Assembly (NCBI RefSeq): GCF_000971215.1
Contig: NZ_BBMA01000007.1
Coordinates: 1-64,000, forward strand
DNA from: Demequina silvatica
Lineage (GTDB): Bacteria > Actinomycetota > Actinomycetes > Actinomycetales > Demequinaceae
Reading direction: 5' to 3'
Length of the DNA stretch: 64,000 nucleotides
The notes beneath the pieces were generated by a model. It was not told the origin of the DNA, did not search any database, and saw only the letters and a list, made by a program, of their open reading frames with translations. The first letter of the stretch is position 1, and each line of letters begins with the position of its first letter. This document shows positions 18,948-29,548 of the stretch, piece after piece. Position numbers and translations under genes: made by a program.

Positions 18948-18972
18948 CGAGATGCGGACGAGAGGACCACGG

Positions 18973-19623
18973 ATGACCGCCGACACCACGCGCGATCGTG
19001 TGCTCAGCCTCATCGCCACCGCGGGTCCCATCACCGCGGCGGCCCTCGCGACGGAGCTCGGCGTCACGCCCGCGGGCGTGCGCCGTCACCTGTCCTCGCT
19101 GGAGGACTCCGGCTACATCGTCGACCACGAGCCTCCGGGCATCCACACGCGCGGTCGGGGACGTCCCGCGCGGTCGTTCGTCGCGACCAACGAGGGCCAG
19201 CGCGCCCTCGCGACCGCGTACCAGGCCGTCGCCGTCGACGCGATGACGGCGCTGCGCGACTCCGGCGGCCTTGAGGCGTTCGTCGAGGCGAAGGCCAAGG
19301 AGCTCGAGGACGCGGTCGCGTCCGCCGTCGACCCGGCCGCCCCCATGGCGACCAAGGTCCAGGACCTCGCCGCGGCGCTCGGGGACCGTGGCTTCGCCGC
19401 GTCCGTGCGTCCCGGCCCCGGCGGCATCACCGTCCAGCTGTGCCAGGGGCATTGCCCCGTCCAGTCCATCGCGGAGAAGACCCCCGAGTGGTGCGAGGCC
19501 GAGGCCCGCGCGTTCTCGAGGATCCTCGACGTGCACGTGCAGCGGCTGTCGACCCTCGCGGGCGGCGCGCATGTCTGCACCACCACGATCCCGCTCGCCA
19601 CCCCCACCCGTAAGGAAGGATGA
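18973..19623 (+). CDS. sufR: SufR-like iron-sulfur transcriptional regulator
   Basis: A 216-aa regulator with an N-terminal winged helix-turn-helix (about 5-65, [21 protein letters not shown]). The C-terminal half has cysteines 157, 161, 174 and 202 ([23 protein letters not shown]), the pattern of the [4Fe-4S] site in SufR. In cyanobacteria and mycobacteria, SufR represses the suf operon when its cluster is present. ATG 18973 is preferred over ATG 18952 because GAGGA lies 6 nt before it. It is first in the operon. Confidence 0.9.
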   Translation: MTADTTRDRVLSLIATAGPITAAALATELGVTPAGVRRHLSSLEDSGYIVDHEPPGIHTRGRGRPARSFVATNEGQRALATAYQAVAVDAMTALRDSGGLEAFVEAKAKELEDAVASAVDPAAPMATKVQDLAAALGDRGFAASVRPGPGGITVQLCQGHCPVQSIAEKTPEWCEAEARAFSRILDVHVQRLSTLAGGAHVCTTTIPLATPTRKEG

Positions 19624-19625
19624 GC

Positions 19626-21053
19626 ATGAGTGCTCCGACCGAGCCCATGACGCAGGACGAGGCCATCGCCTCGATCGGCAACTACCAGTTCGGATGGCAC
19701 GACTCGGATGAGGCCGGCGCGCTTGCCAGGCGCGGCCTCAACGAGGACGTCGTCCGTCAGATCTCGGCGCTGAAGAACGAGCCCGAGTGGATGCTGGAGA
19801 CGCGTCTCAAGGGCCTGAAGCTGTTCGGCAAGAAGCCGCTTCCGCACTGGGGCTCCGACCTCACCGGCATCGACTTCGACAACATCAAGTACTTCGTGCG
19901 GTCCACGGAGAAGCAGGCGACCTCCTGGGAGGAGCTGCCCGAGGACATCAAGAACACGTACGACAAGCTCGGCATCCCGGAGGCGGAGAAGCAGCGCCTC
20001 GTCGCGGGCGTCGCCGCGCAGTACGAATCCGAGGTGGTGTACCACCAGATCCGTGAGGACCTCGAGCAGCAGGGCGTCATCTTCGTCGACACCGACACGG
20101 GCCTGCGCGACTACCCGGAGCTGTTCGAGGAGTACTTCGGCACCGTCATCCCCACCGGCGACAACAAGTTCGCGGCGCTCAACACGGCCGTGTGGTCGGG
20201 CGGCTCGTTCGTGTACGTCCCGCCGGGCGTCCACGTGGAGATCCCGCTCCAGGCCTACTTCCGCATCAACACGGAGAACATGGGCCAGTTCGAGCGCACG
20301 CTGATCATCGCGGACGAGGGCTCGTACGTGCACTACGTCGAGGGCTGCACCGCGCCGGTGTACTCGTCCGACTCGCTGCACTCGGCCGTGGTCGAGATCA
20401 TCGTGAAGAAGAACGCCCGCGTGCGCTACACGACCATCCAGAACTGGTCGAACAACGTGTACAACCTGGTCACCAAGCGTGCGACCGCGGCCGAGGGCGC
20501 CACCATGGAGTGGGTCGACGGCAACATCGGCTCGAAGGTCACCATGAAGTACCCGGCGATCTTCATGCTCGGCGAGCACGCGCGCGGCGAGACCCTGTCG
20601 ATCGCGTTCGCCGGCGAGGGCCAGCACCAGGACGCGGGCGCCAAGATGGTGCACGCCGCCCCCAACACCTCGTCCTCGATCATCTCGAAGTCCGTCGCCC
20701 GTGGCGGCGGCCGCACCTCGTACCGCGGCCTGGTCCAGGTCCTCGAGGGCGCGAAGAACTCGAAGTCGAACGTGCTGTGCGACGCGCTGCTCGTCGACCA
20801 GATCTCGCGGTCCGACACCTACCCGTACGTCGACGTCCGCGAGGACGACGTCCACATGGGTCACGAGGCCTCGGTCTCGAAGGTGTCCGAGGACCAGCTG
20901 TTCTACCTCATGTCCCGAGGCCTCGAGGAGTCGGAGGCCATGGCCATGATCGTGCGCGGGTTCGTCGAGCCCATCGCGCGCGAGCTGCCCATGGAGTACG
21001 CACTCGAGCTCAACCGCCTCATCGAGCTCCAGATGGAAGGATCCGTCGGTTGA
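19626..21053 (+). CDS. sufB: Fe-S cluster assembly scaffold SufB
   Basis: A 475-aa SufB of the SufBC2D scaffold, with the long beta-helix core and no intein. Typical segments are [32 protein letters not shown] and SLHSAVVEI. The ATG at 19626 has AAGGAAGGA 5 nt upstream; the ATG at 19620 overlaps that site and is less likely. The 3' end overlaps sufD. M. tuberculosis SufB carries an intein, absent here. Confidence 0.95.
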   Translation: MSAPTEPMTQDEAIASIGNYQFGWHDSDEAGALARRGLNEDVVRQISALKNEPEWMLETRLKGLKLFGKKPLPHWGSDLTGIDFDNIKYFVRSTEKQATSWEELPEDIKNTYDKLGIPEAEKQRLVAGVAAQYESEVVYHQIREDLEQQGVIFVDTDTGLRDYPELFEEYFGTVIPTGDNKFAALNTAVWSGGSFVYVPPGVHVEIPLQAYFRINTENMGQFERTLIIADEGSYVHYVEGCTAPVYSSDSLHSAVVEIIVKKNARVRYTTIQNWSNNVYNLVTKRATAAEGATMEWVDGNIGSKVTMKYPAIFMLGEHARGETLSIAFAGEGQHQDAGAKMVHAAPNTSSSIISKSVARGGGRTSYRGLVQVLEGAKNSKSNVLCDALLVDQISRSDTYPYVDVREDDVHMGHEASVSKVSEDQLFYLMSRGLEESEAMAMIVRGFVEPIARELPMEYALELNRLIELQMEGSVG

Positions 21054-22237
21054 CCGTCACCGATCACACCCAGGCCACCGCAGACGCCGCGCACTCGCAC
21101 GGCATCATCCCCGACAAGTCCCGCGCGGACCGCGTCGTCTCCTTCGACGCCGACGTGTTCCCCGTGCCCACGGGGCGTGAGGAGAACTGGCGCTTCTCGC
21201 CGGTGCGCGACCTCAAGTCGATCTTCGCGGACGAGCCGGCCGACGGCCACCTCGAGTGGACCACGTCGGAGCTTCCGGCGGGCGTCACGCTCGCCGAGGT
21301 TCCGGAGGACGATGCGCGGGCCCGGACCGTGCGCGAGCCCGGCGACCGCGCGTCCGCCCTGGCGGTCAAGCACTCGGGCGGCGCGATGGCGCTGACGATC
21401 GCGGCGAACACCGTGGTCGAGGAGCCCATCACCATCGACCTGCGCGGCACGGGCGGCGACGTCCGCGGCCACCTGCTGGTCGAGATCGGCCAGAGCGCCG
21501 AGGCGACCGTGGTGATCACCCGCACGGGCACCGCGCGCTACTCCGAGCTGGTCTCGGTGGACCTGCGCGACAACGCCGGCCTCAACCTGGTGCTCCTGCA
21601 GCAGTGGGACGAGGACGCGATCCACGCCGGCGAGGTGGTGGCCCGTCTGGGCCGCGACTCGCGCCTGCGCGGCACCGTCGTCACGCTCGGCGGCAAGGTG
21701 GTCCGCCTCAACACCTCGGCCGCGTTCGCGGGCGAGGGCGCGTCCGTGGACCTGTTCGGCCTGTACTTCGCGGACTCGGGTCAGCACCAGGAGCACCAGC
21801 TCTTCGTCGACCACGCGGTCCCCAAGTGCACGTCGCGCGTCACCTACAAGGGCGCGCTCGCCGGCAAGACGGCCCACTCCGTGTGGATCGGCGACGTCCT
21901 CATCCGCGCCGCGGCGGAGGGCACCGACACGTACGAGCTCAACCGCAACCTGGTCCTCACGGACGGCGCGCGCGCGGACTCGGTCCCCAACCTGGAGATC
22001 GAGACCGGCGAGATCGAGGGTGCGGGACACGCGTCCGCGACCGGCCGCTTCGACGAGGAGCAGATGTTCTACCTGCGCTCGCGCGGCATCTCCGAGGACC
22101 AGGCCCGCAAGCTGGTGGTCCGCGGCTTCTTCGCGGACCTCGTCCACGAGATCGGCGTGCCGGCGGTGGAGAAGTCGCTGATGAAGCAGATCGACCTCGA
22201 GATCGCGCACGTGGAGGAGGAGCTCGAGCATGAGTGA
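21050..22237 (+). CDS. sufD: Fe-S cluster assembly protein SufD
   Basis: A 395-aa paralogue of SufB that forms the scaffold heterodimer and aids iron entry. The C-terminal core includes [20 protein letters not shown] and [24 protein letters not shown], which are family hallmarks. The start is TTG 21050, overlapping the sufB stop, with GGAAGGA about 9 nt upstream; no ATG or GTG fits better. The 3' end overlaps the Rieske gene by 8 nt. Confidence 0.92.
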   Translation: MTVTDHTQATADAAHSHGIIPDKSRADRVVSFDADVFPVPTGREENWRFSPVRDLKSIFADEPADGHLEWTTSELPAGVTLAEVPEDDARARTVREPGDRASALAVKHSGGAMALTIAANTVVEEPITIDLRGTGGDVRGHLLVEIGQSAEATVVITRTGTARYSELVSVDLRDNAGLNLVLLQQWDEDAIHAGEVVARLGRDSRLRGTVVTLGGKVVRLNTSAAFAGEGASVDLFGLYFADSGQHQEHQLFVDHAVPKCTSRVTYKGALAGKTAHSVWIGDVLIRAAAEGTDTYELNRNLVLTDGARADSVPNLEIETGEIEGAGHASATGRFDEEQMFYLRSRGISEDQARKLVVRGFFADLVHEIGVPAVEKSLMKQIDLEIAHVEEELEHE

Positions 22238-22582
22238 GCAGCTCGCCTGCCTGGTGAGCGACCTCCAGCCCGGCTCCGCGATGCTCGCCGAGCTCACGGT
22301 CGCGGACGGCTCCGACATCCCGATCGCCATCGTGCGCTCGGATGACGGCGACTTCTACGCGATCGACGACCTCTGCACCCACGGCGCGGTGTCGCTCTCG
22401 GAGGGCGACGTCGAGGGCTGTCACGTCGAGTGCTGGGCCCACGGCTCGCGCTTCGACGTCCGTACCGGTGAGCCCGACGAGCTGCCCGCCATCACCCCCG
22501 TGAAGACCTACCCGACCCGAGTCGACGGCGAGCGCGTGCTCGTGGACGTCGACGCCCCCAAGAATTCCGTCAAGGAGAACGC

Positions 22583-22586
<4 letters not shown>
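22230..22586 (+). CDS. Rieske-type [2Fe-2S] ferredoxin in the suf operon
   Basis: A 118-aa soluble Rieske protein of the kind annotated as non-heme iron oxygenase ferredoxin subunit. The cluster ligands are Cys49 and His51 (CTHG) and Cys68 and His71 (CWAHGSRF). There is no oxygenase nearby; the gene lies between sufD and sufC with overlaps on both sides (8 nt and 4 nt). This position is common in actinobacterial suf operons. A role as electron donor or test substrate for cluster assembly is inference. Confidence 0.92.
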
Positions 22587-23338
<752 letters not shown>

Positions 23339-23340
23339 GC

Positions 23341-24612
23341 ATGTTCCCCGACCTCCGCGGCGACTTCCCGATCCTCACCCGCACGGTGAGGAACGGGAGG
23401 CCGCTCGTGTACCTCGACTCCGGCGCGACCTCGCAGCGGCCGCTCGCGGTTCTCGAGGCCGAGTCCGCCTTCGTCCGTGAGCACAACGGTGCCGTCGCCC
23501 GCGGCGCGCACCTGCTCGCGGAGGAGGCCACCGAGGCCTTCGAGACGGCGCGCGCGGACGTCGCGCGCCTCGTGGGCGCGCCCGCTGAGGAGATCGTGTG
23601 GACGTCGGGGGCGACCGCGGCGCTCAACCTGGTCGCCAACGGGATGCTGCAGGCGTCGCTCGGCGCCGGCGGCGCGGCGGCCGAAGGGTTCCACGTGGGA
23701 CCCGGCGACCGCATCGTCGTCACCGAGCTCGAGCACCACGCCAACCTCATCCCGTGGCAGCAGCTCGCCGCCCGCACGGGCGCCGAGCTCGCGTGGATCC
23801 CGGTGGACGATGCGGGGGTCCTGGTCCTCGATGACCTCGCCTCGGTCATCACGCCCGCGACCAAGGTGGTGGCGTTCTCGCACGCCAGCAACGTCACCGG
23901 CGTCGTGACGGACGTCGCGCCGATCGTGGCGCGCGCCCGCGAGGTGGGTGCGCTCACCGTGCTCGACGGCTGCCAGTCGGTGCCGCACATCCCGGTCTCC
24001 GTGAGCGACCTCGGCGTCGACTTCATGGCGTTCTCGGGGCACAAGATGCTGGGCCCCACCGGGGTCGGCGCGTTGTGGGGCCGCAAGGCGCTGCTCGACG
24101 CGCTGCCGCCGTCGATGTTCGGCGGGGGAGCGATCGCCGTGGTCACCATGGAGACCACCACGTGGCTCGAGGCGCCCACGCGCTTCGAGCCGGGCACCCA
24201 GCCGGTCGCGCAGGCGGTCGGCATGGGCGCGGCGGCGCGCTACCTCATGGACCTCGGCATGGAGAACGTCGCCCGCCACGAGGCGCGCCTGGCGCAGATC
24301 CTGCGCGAGGGGGCGTTGAGCGTTCCCGGGGTGCGGCTTATCGGGCCGGTCGGGGACCCCGACCGCTTCGACGTGCTCGGCCTCGCAGCCGTCGCCGTCG
24401 AGGGCGTCCATGCGCACGACGTCGGGCAGGTGCTCGACGACCGCGGCATCACGGCTCGCGTGGGTCACCATTGCGCGCAGCCGCTGCACCGTCGCCTGGG
24501 GCTCACGGGCTCGACCCGCGCCTCGGCGCACGTCTACACCACCGAGGACGACGCCCGCGCCTTCGTCGAGGCGCTGGCAGGCGTCCGCGAGTTCTTCGGA
24601 GCAACCCTATGA
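23341..24612 (+). CDS. sufS: Cysteine desulfurase SufS
   Basis: A 423-aa class V aminotransferase-fold enzyme that takes sulfur from cysteine. The PLP lysine is K235 (FSGHKMLGPTG) and the active cysteine is C378 in VGHHCAQPLHRR, as in group II desulfurases. It works with SufU encoded directly downstream (4-nt overlap). Confidence 0.96.
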   Translation: MFPDLRGDFPILTRTVRNGRPLVYLDSGATSQRPLAVLEAESAFVREHNGAVARGAHLLAEEATEAFETARADVARLVGAPAEEIVWTSGATAALNLVANGMLQASLGAGGAAAEGFHVGPGDRIVVTELEHHANLIPWQQLAARTGAELAWIPVDDAGVLVLDDLASVITPATKVVAFSHASNVTGVVTDVAPIVARAREVGALTVLDGCQSVPHIPVSVSDLGVDFMAFSGHKMLGPTGVGALWGRKALLDALPPSMFGGGAIAVVTMETTTWLEAPTRFEPGTQPVAQAVGMGAAARYLMDLGMENVARHEARLAQILREGALSVPGVRLIGPVGDPDRFDVLGLAAVAVEGVHAHDVGQVLDDRGITARVGHHCAQPLHRRLGLTGSTRASAHVYTTEDDARAFVEALAGVREFFGATL

Positions 24613-25079
24613 GCCTTGAGGCCATGTACCAGCAGGTCATCATGGACCACGCCCGTGAGGGTCACGGGCGCGGCCTGATCGACCTCACTGCCGCCGGCCG
24701 CGGCGAGTCGCACCAGGTCAACCCGACCTGCGGCGACGAGGTCACCATGCGCGTGGGCGTCGACGGGGACACCGTCGCCGCGATCGCGTGGGAGGGCCAC
24801 GGCTGCTCGATCTCGCAGGCCTCGATCTCGGTGCTCACCGAGCTGATCGAGGGGGAGTCGCTCGACACCGCCGACGCGACCGTGGAGGCGTTCCGCGCCC
24901 TCATGCAGTCGAAGGGCGAGCACCTCGACGAGGAGCGCGAGGATCTCCTGGGCGACGCGACCGCCTTTGTGGGGGTCGGCAAGTATCCTGCACGAATCAA
25001 GTGCGCGCTCCTGGGCTGGATGGCCTTCAGGGACGCGCTGATCCAGGCGCGCGGAAGCGCGGAAGGAGCAACGGCATGA
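24609..25079 (+). CDS. sufU: SufU zinc sulfurtransferase
   Basis: A 156-aa SufU protein that accepts sulfur from SufS. The zinc/sulfur ligands Cys41 and Asp43 (NPTCGDEV), Cys66 (GHGCSIS) and a Cys near 128 (RIKCALLGW) are all present. The insert before the last Cys marks SufU rather than IscU. The start overlaps the sufS stop. Confidence 0.95.
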   Translation: MSLEAMYQQVIMDHAREGHGRGLIDLTAAGRGESHQVNPTCGDEVTMRVGVDGDTVAAIAWEGHGCSISQASISVLTELIEGESLDTADATVEAFRALMQSKGEHLDEEREDLLGDATAFVGVGKYPARIKCALLGWMAFRDALIQARGSAEGATA

Positions 25080-25405
25080 CCGAGGACACCAAGGCCCCGG
25101 CCAACGCGGCTGACGTCGAGGAGGCGCTCCGCGACGTCATCGACCCCGAGCTCGGCATCAACGTCGTCGACCTCGGCCTCGTCTACGGGGTGATGCTCGA
25201 CGAGAACCGCCACGCGGTGATCGACATGACGCTCACCTCGGCGGCGTGCCCGCTGACGGACGTCATCGAGGACCAGGCGGGCCAGGCCCTCGACGGCCTG
25301 GTCGACGGCTTCCGCATCAACTGGGTGTGGATGCCGCCGTGGGGCCCGGACAAGATCACCGACGACGGCCGCGAGCAGCTGCGCGCGCTCGGTTTCAACG
25401 TCTGA
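25076..25405 (+). CDS. sufT: SufT/MIP18 family Fe-S maturation protein
   Basis: A 109-aa DUF59 protein (EEALRDVIDPELGINVVDLGL, then LTSAACPLTDVIEDQ with the conserved Cys). SufT-type proteins help mature Fe-S enzymes. It ends the operon; a strong hairpin follows. GGAAGGAG precedes ATG 25076. Confidence 0.93.
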   Translation: MTEDTKAPANAADVEEALRDVIDPELGINVVDLGLVYGVMLDENRHAVIDMTLTSAACPLTDVIEDQAGQALDGLVDGFRINWVWMPPWGPDKITDDGREQLRALGFNV

Positions 25406-25418
25406 GACGCCGTCGCAC

Positions 25419-25457
25419 ACGCGAGAGCCTCCTTCCCAGCCCGGGAAGGAGGCTCTC
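25419..25457 (+). terminator. Terminator hairpin after the suf operon
   Basis: A perfect 17-bp stem (centre GAGAGCCTCCTTCCC / GGGAAGGAGGCTCTC) with a 5-nt loop, 13 nt after the sufT stop. It lacks a run of T, as is common in high-GC genomes. Confidence 0.85.
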
Positions 25458-25517
25458 GCCGTTTGCGGGTGGTGCGGCGCCGGGCGACGATGGAACCCCA
25501 ACCCCAGGAGCGTCACC

Positions 25518-26084
25518 ATGGTCTACAAGGTCGGATACTTCGTCGGCAGCCTGTCCTCGACGTCGATCAACCGCACGCTCAGCAAGGCGCTGATCCGTCT
25601 CGCGCCCGACGACCTCGAGTTCACGGAGATCGCCATCCGCGAACTCCCGCTCTACAGTCCCGACTACGACGCCGACTACCCGGCGCCCGCGACCGCGCTC
25701 AAGGAGGCCATCGCCGCCTCCGACGCGGTGCTGTTCGTGACGCCCGAGTACAACCGCTCTATCCCCGGGGCGCTGAAGAACGCCATCGACTGGGCCTCGC
25801 GGCCGTGGGGGCAGAACTCCTTCGACCACGTCCCGGCGGCCGTGATCGGCGCGTCGATCGGCAAGATCGGCACCGCGGTGGGGCAGCAGAGCCTCCGTGC
25901 GGTGCTGAGCTTCTGCAACGCGCGACAGATGACGGCGCCCGAGGCGTACGTGCACTTCACACCGGGGCTCGTCACCGCGGACGGCGAGGTGCCGGACCAG
26001 GCCACCGCCGCCTTCCTCACGGACTTCATGCAGGAGTTCCGCAACCACACCGAGCGCGTGCTCACGGTCCTGCCGCGTGGCTAG
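25518..26084 (+). CDS. NADPH-dependent FMN reductase family protein
   Basis: A 188-aa flavodoxin-fold oxidoreductase. GSLSSTSINRTL at about 9-20 is the FMN phosphate loop, and TPEYNRSIPGALKNAIDW is the conserved active-site segment of the ArsH/chromate-reductase group. The likely reaction is NAD(P)H-dependent reduction of FMN, quinones or metals; the substrate is unknown. CCAGGAG precedes ATG 25518. It overlaps the next gene by 8 nt. Confidence 0.9.
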   Translation: MVYKVGYFVGSLSSTSINRTLSKALIRLAPDDLEFTEIAIRELPLYSPDYDADYPAPATALKEAIAASDAVLFVTPEYNRSIPGALKNAIDWASRPWGQNSFDHVPAAVIGASIGKIGTAVGQQSLRAVLSFCNARQMTAPEAYVHFTPGLVTADGEVPDQATAAFLTDFMQEFRNHTERVLTVLPRG

Positions 26085-26619
26085 CCACGTCGCGCTGATC
26101 CGCGGCATCAACGTCGGCGGCAAGAACCCGGTGTCGATGGCGCGACTGCGCGAGGTGCTGGGGGAGCGGGGCACCCCGTCCCGCACCCACATCGCCTCGG
26201 GCAACGTGCTGCTCGAAGCCCCGGACCTCGACGAGGCCGGCGTGGAGTCGCTGCTCGAGGACGTGCTCCGCGAGGAGTTCGGCGTGGACACGGTGGTGGT
26301 GGGTGTCGCTGAGGCTCGCATGCGCGCCGCGGTGGACGATGCGCCGGCCGGGTTCGGCGCCGAGCCTCACCTCTACCACTCGGACGTCGCGTTCCTGCGA
26401 GCGGGTGTCGACGCGGAAGAGGCGTTCGCGGCGTTCGGGCTACGCGAGGGCGTGGACACCGGTTGGCCGGGGAAGGGGATGGTCTACTTCCGCCGGCTCA
26501 GCGCGCAGCGCACCAAGAGCCGCATGAACAAGGTGATGTCCACGCCGTTCTACGCGGACATGACCATCCGAAGCTGGAACACCACCGTGAAGCTGGTGGA
26601 CCTCCTCGACGGAGAATAG
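26077..26619 (+). CDS. DUF1697 domain-containing protein
   Basis: A 180-aa soluble protein starting at GTG 26077 with the family signature ALIRGINVGGKNPVSMARLRE. ASGNVLLEA and YFRRLSAQRTKSRMNK are also typical. The function of DUF1697 is not established. It shares an overlap with the flavin reductase, so the two may be expressed together. A GC-rich inverted repeat (CGCCGC/GCGGCG, about 26625-26640) lies between it and the convergent HNH gene. Confidence 0.88.
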   Translation: MASHVALIRGINVGGKNPVSMARLREVLGERGTPSRTHIASGNVLLEAPDLDEAGVESLLEDVLREEFGVDTVVVGVAEARMRAAVDDAPAGFGAEPHLYHSDVAFLRAGVDAEEAFAAFGLREGVDTGWPGKGMVYFRRLSAQRTKSRMNKVMSTPFYADMTIRSWNTTVKLVDLLDGE

Positions 26620-26645
26620 GGCGCCCGCCGCGCCCGCGGCGGCTT

Positions 26646-28025
26646 TCAGACCGGTCCGGCGCGGCTTGCTGCGGCGAGTGCGGCGTGGTCGAGCCTGATG
26701 CGTTGCTGGTAGCCGGGTCGGGGTTGCTGGTCGGGGTCGATCGAGGTGGGTGGGATGAATTCGGGGCTGCCTTGGCGGAATCTGATGGCCCATTCGTCGC
26801 GGTGGATCCAGTGGTGGCAGGCCACGCACAGCATGATGCCGTTCTCGAGGTCGGTCTTGCCGCCGTCGCGCCAGTAGCGGATGTGGTGGACGTCGCAGTG
26901 GCTCGGCGGTGCCCCGCACCATGCACAGCCGCGGTCACGTTGCGCGATGGCCTTGCGTTGGGCGGGGGTGAACAGCCGTTCGGCGTAGCCGTGGTCGAGG
27001 ACCTGCCCGCAGGAGCCCAGCACGGTGGGGATGACCTCGGCGTCCACGGCGAACCAGGCCAGCAGGCTGCCGGGTAGGGGTCGCTTGATGCCGTCGATCT
27101 CGCCGTACCCGCCCCCGGCCTCGAAGTCGTCGAGGGAGATGCGGATGTTGACGGTGGTCTTCACGGCGTCGTGGGGCTTGCGACAGCCCGTCGCATGCCG
27201 GCCGAGCCATCCGAGCCCGTCGGCACGCATCTGACCGGGGGTGGGCTGATCGTCGCCGCCGTCCTCGCGGGCAACACGGAACTGCTTCTTCATGTAGCCA
27301 TCCAGTGCGGCCATCAACGGTGCGGCCGTCAGCGGGTCCAGGATCGCGACAAGGCGGATCATCCCGTTGGCCTCCTCACGGAGAGTCGCGAGGCGTGCCT
27401 GGTACAGCTCCTCATACTCGATCTCGCCCGTCGGCGGCGGCGTCAGTCCCGCGTGCAGCTGTGCGACGGAAGCCTTGACGGTCTTCAGCGGCGAGATGAC
27501 AGCCTTGTCCACCGCCATCTTCTCCACCCGCGCCAACGGCAGCCGACCCAAAGGGGTGGCGCGGACGGCATCGTCCACGGGAAGGCCGTCCATGTCGCGG
27601 GCGTCGGGGTGCATCATCAGCACCTCGCGCAGCAGCACGAACTTGTCGGCGCTGAGCCGGCCTTCCCTGGCCTCGTGCGCGAGGTGAGGCAGGACGGAGG
27701 CGCTGCCCGGGGCATCGTCCGGCGCACCGTACAAAGCCGTGCCCATGATCCGCAGCCGTCCGGCCTCGGCCACGGTGCCGCCGGTCTCGGACGCGATCAG
27801 CTGATCGACACCCTTGAAGCCCCGCCTGCTGGCGATCCCCGCACGTCCCGGAGTGGACCGCAACGCGAGCTTCGCCGCCATCTGCGCGACCACCAGATCA
27901 CCCTCACGCCGCCGACCCACGGCCTCACGCATCAACGCAACCGCATCCCAATCAGGCAGCCCATCCGACGCCTCGACACGCACACGCAACGCGTCCAACG
28001 CGTCGGGGGCAGTGGTCTCGGCCAT
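26646..28025 (-). CDS. DUF222/HNH endonuclease domain protein (13E12 repeat family)
   Basis: A 459-aa protein: an N-terminal DUF222 region (about 1-330) followed by an HNH nuclease domain. The latter has the zinc pairs CAWC and CVAC and the catalytic HCDVHHIRYWRDGG...DLENGIMLC motif (about 395-435). These proteins are multi-copy in many actinobacteria (13E12/REP13E12 type) and are suspected to be mobile, but their role is not established. The gene reads less GC-strict than its neighbours, for example a GGTTGCTGGTCGGGGTCG stretch near 26720. It has no exact copy of the GGACGATGCG motif, only two 8/9 matches. Confidence 0.88.
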   Translation of the reverse strand: MAETTAPDALDALRVRVEASDGLPDWDAVALMREAVGRRREGDLVVAQMAAKLALRSTPGRAGIASRRGFKGVDQLIASETGGTVAEAGRLRIMGTALYGAPDDAPGSASVLPHLAHEAREGRLSADKFVLLREVLMMHPDARDMDGLPVDDAVRATPLGRLPLARVEKMAVDKAVISPLKTVKASVAQLHAGLTPPPTGEIEYEELYQARLATLREEANGMIRLVAILDPLTAAPLMAALDGYMKKQFRVAREDGGDDQPTPGQMRADGLGWLGRHATGCRKPHDAVKTTVNIRISLDDFEAGGGYGEIDGIKRPLPGSLLAWFAVDAEVIPTVLGSCGQVLDHGYAERLFTPAQRKAIAQRDRGCAWCGAPPSHCDVHHIRYWRDGGKTDLENGIMLCVACHHWIHRDEWAIRFRQGSPEFIPPTSIDPDQQPRPGYQQRIRLDHAALAAASRAGPV

Positions 28026-28091
28026 GGAACAAGTCCACCACCGGCCTCTGACAGCGAACCCGCCAAACCGGACAGTTATCCCCAGGGGGAG

Positions 28092-28835
28092 TCAGCGCCG
28101 CCGCGCCCGCCGTGACGGAGCAGGTTCAACCGGCGCCGGCACCTCGCGCACCGGAGGTTCCGCGAGAACCCGGCCCGGCGCATCGTCCCGCGCCTCGGAC
28201 GCAGGCGCGGAGCCACCCCGCGGCGCCCGCCCGTGCTCCGCGATCCCGCGCGCGTGCAGCGCCTGCCCCAGGTCCAGCGCGAAGCCGACGGTGCGGGACG
28301 CGGTGGGGATGAGGATCGCGCGCGGATCGCGCTCGAGCCCGCGCGCGCGGGCGGCGACGCGCGACTCGGTGAGGATCTGTGCGGCCTCGGGGATCGCGCG
28401 CAGCGTGAGCGACACCATCACGCCGATGGTCTCCGGCGGCAGCAGCCACCGCAGCGGCCGTGCGAGCGCGGTGACGAAGTCGAGCATCGCGCCCATCGAC
28501 GTCGAGCTGGACACGGCGAGCGCGAGCGCCGCGATCGCGACGATGTCGCCCGCAAGGTCGAGCGCGCGCACCCAGTCGCCGCGCCACAGTTGGAAGAGCG
28601 TGGTGAGGATCGCGATCACCACGATCGCGCCCATGCCCTTGAGCGTCGCCTTGAGCGGCGGCAGCGTCGACGCGAGCAGCAGCAGGCACGCGGCGGTGAT
28701 GCCGATGCTCGTGACGGGGTCCGAGACCACCACGCACGTGATCGACATGCCCACCAGCAGCAGCATCTTGAACCACACCGGCGCCCGATGCATCAGGGTG
28801 CGTCGCGGCCGGTAGATGCCGAGGAGCGAGATCAC
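28092..28835 (-). CDS. Energy-coupling factor transporter transmembrane protein (EcfT/BioN)
   Basis: A 247-aa membrane protein that couples ATP hydrolysis to the substrate-binding subunit. The two coupling motifs with Ala-Arg-Gly are visible (AARARGLERD; LHARGIAEHGRA). A Pro/Ala/Arg-rich tail of about 40 residues is predicted cytoplasmic and is poorly conserved. GTG 28835 overlaps the ATPase stop by GTGA. Confidence 0.9.
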   Translation of the reverse strand: MISLLGIYRPRRTLMHRAPVWFKMLLLVGMSITCVVVSDPVTSIGITAACLLLLASTLPPLKATLKGMGAIVVIAILTTLFQLWRGDWVRALDLAGDIVAIAALALAVSSSTSMGAMLDFVTALARPLRWLLPPETIGVMVSLTLRAIPEAAQILTESRVAARARGLERDPRAILIPTASRTVGFALDLGQALHARGIAEHGRAPRGGSAPASEARDDAPGRVLAEPPVREVPAPVEPAPSRRARRR

Positions 28836-29539
28836 GCCGTCGCGCCCTGCGAGGCTCGGCCGAACATGAGGTCGCGGTAGATCCCGACGGCCTCCTTGGG
28901 GTCGCCGTCGAAGACCACGCGGCCCAGGTCCACCACGAGGGTGCGCTCGGCGCGCGCGGCCGAGTCGAGGTCGTGGGTGACCTCGATCACCTGGAGCGGC
29001 AGCGAGCGCAGCAGTGCGCCCACGTGCGCGCGCCAGCGCAGGTCGAGCAGGGTGGTGGGCTCGTCGGCGACCACGATCGACGGGGTGCACGCCAGCACGC
29101 CCGCGAGCGCGAGCAGCTGGCGCTGCCCGCCGGACAGCGCGTTGACGGACACGTCCGCCTTGGCGGCGAGCCCGATCTCGCGGAGCGCGGACATCGCGGC
29201 CTCGTCGCGCTCGGCGCGGTTCTTGATGAGGCGGCGCAGCGACAGCGCGACGTCCTCGATCGCGGTCGGCATGATGAGCTGCGCGGACGCGTCGGTGAAC
29301 AGGTAGCCCACCTTGCGTCGCACCTGCGCGCCGTGCCGCTGCGTGTCGAGGCCGTCGACCTCCACCGATCCGGTCACCGGCAGCACGAGCCCGTTGATGA
29401 GCCTCGCAAGGGTCGACTTGCCGGAGCCGTTCGCGCCGATGATGCTGATGCGGTCCTCGGTGAGCGTCAGGGTGGTGGGCTCGAGGATCGGCACGCCCGA
29501 ATCGGGCGCGACGACGGCCGCGTCCTTGAACTCGATCAT
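28832..29539 (-). CDS. ECF transporter ATPase (EcfA/BioM)
   Basis: A 235-aa ABC ATPase: Walker A GANGSGKST (35-43), signature ALSGGQRQLLALAGVL, Walker B SIVVADEPTTLLD. Only one ATPase is present, which is the BioMNY arrangement (one A protein as homodimer). Its position between bioY and ecfT assigns it to biotin uptake. Confidence 0.92.
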   Translation of the reverse strand: MIEFKDAAVVAPDSGVPILEPTTLTLTEDRISIIGANGSGKSTLARLINGLVLPVTGSVEVDGLDTQRHGAQVRRKVGYLFTDASAQLIMPTAIEDVALSLRRLIKNRAERDEAAMSALREIGLAAKADVSVNALSGGQRQLLALAGVLACTPSIVVADEPTTLLDLRWRAHVGALLRSLPLQVIEVTHDLDSAARAERTLVVDLGRVVFDGDPKEAVGIYRDLMFGRASQGATA

Positions 29540-29548
29540 GCGATAAGG

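Noticed and set aside
16656..19067. 803-aa fusion of ilvA with an upstream frame
   Set aside because: The extra frame overlaps ctaA on the same strand, and ilvA has a normal start at 17885 coupled to ctaA.
27571..27720. GGCATCGTCC words in the HNH gene as copies of the dispersed motif
   Set aside because: They match only 8 of 9 core bases, and I counted exact matches only.
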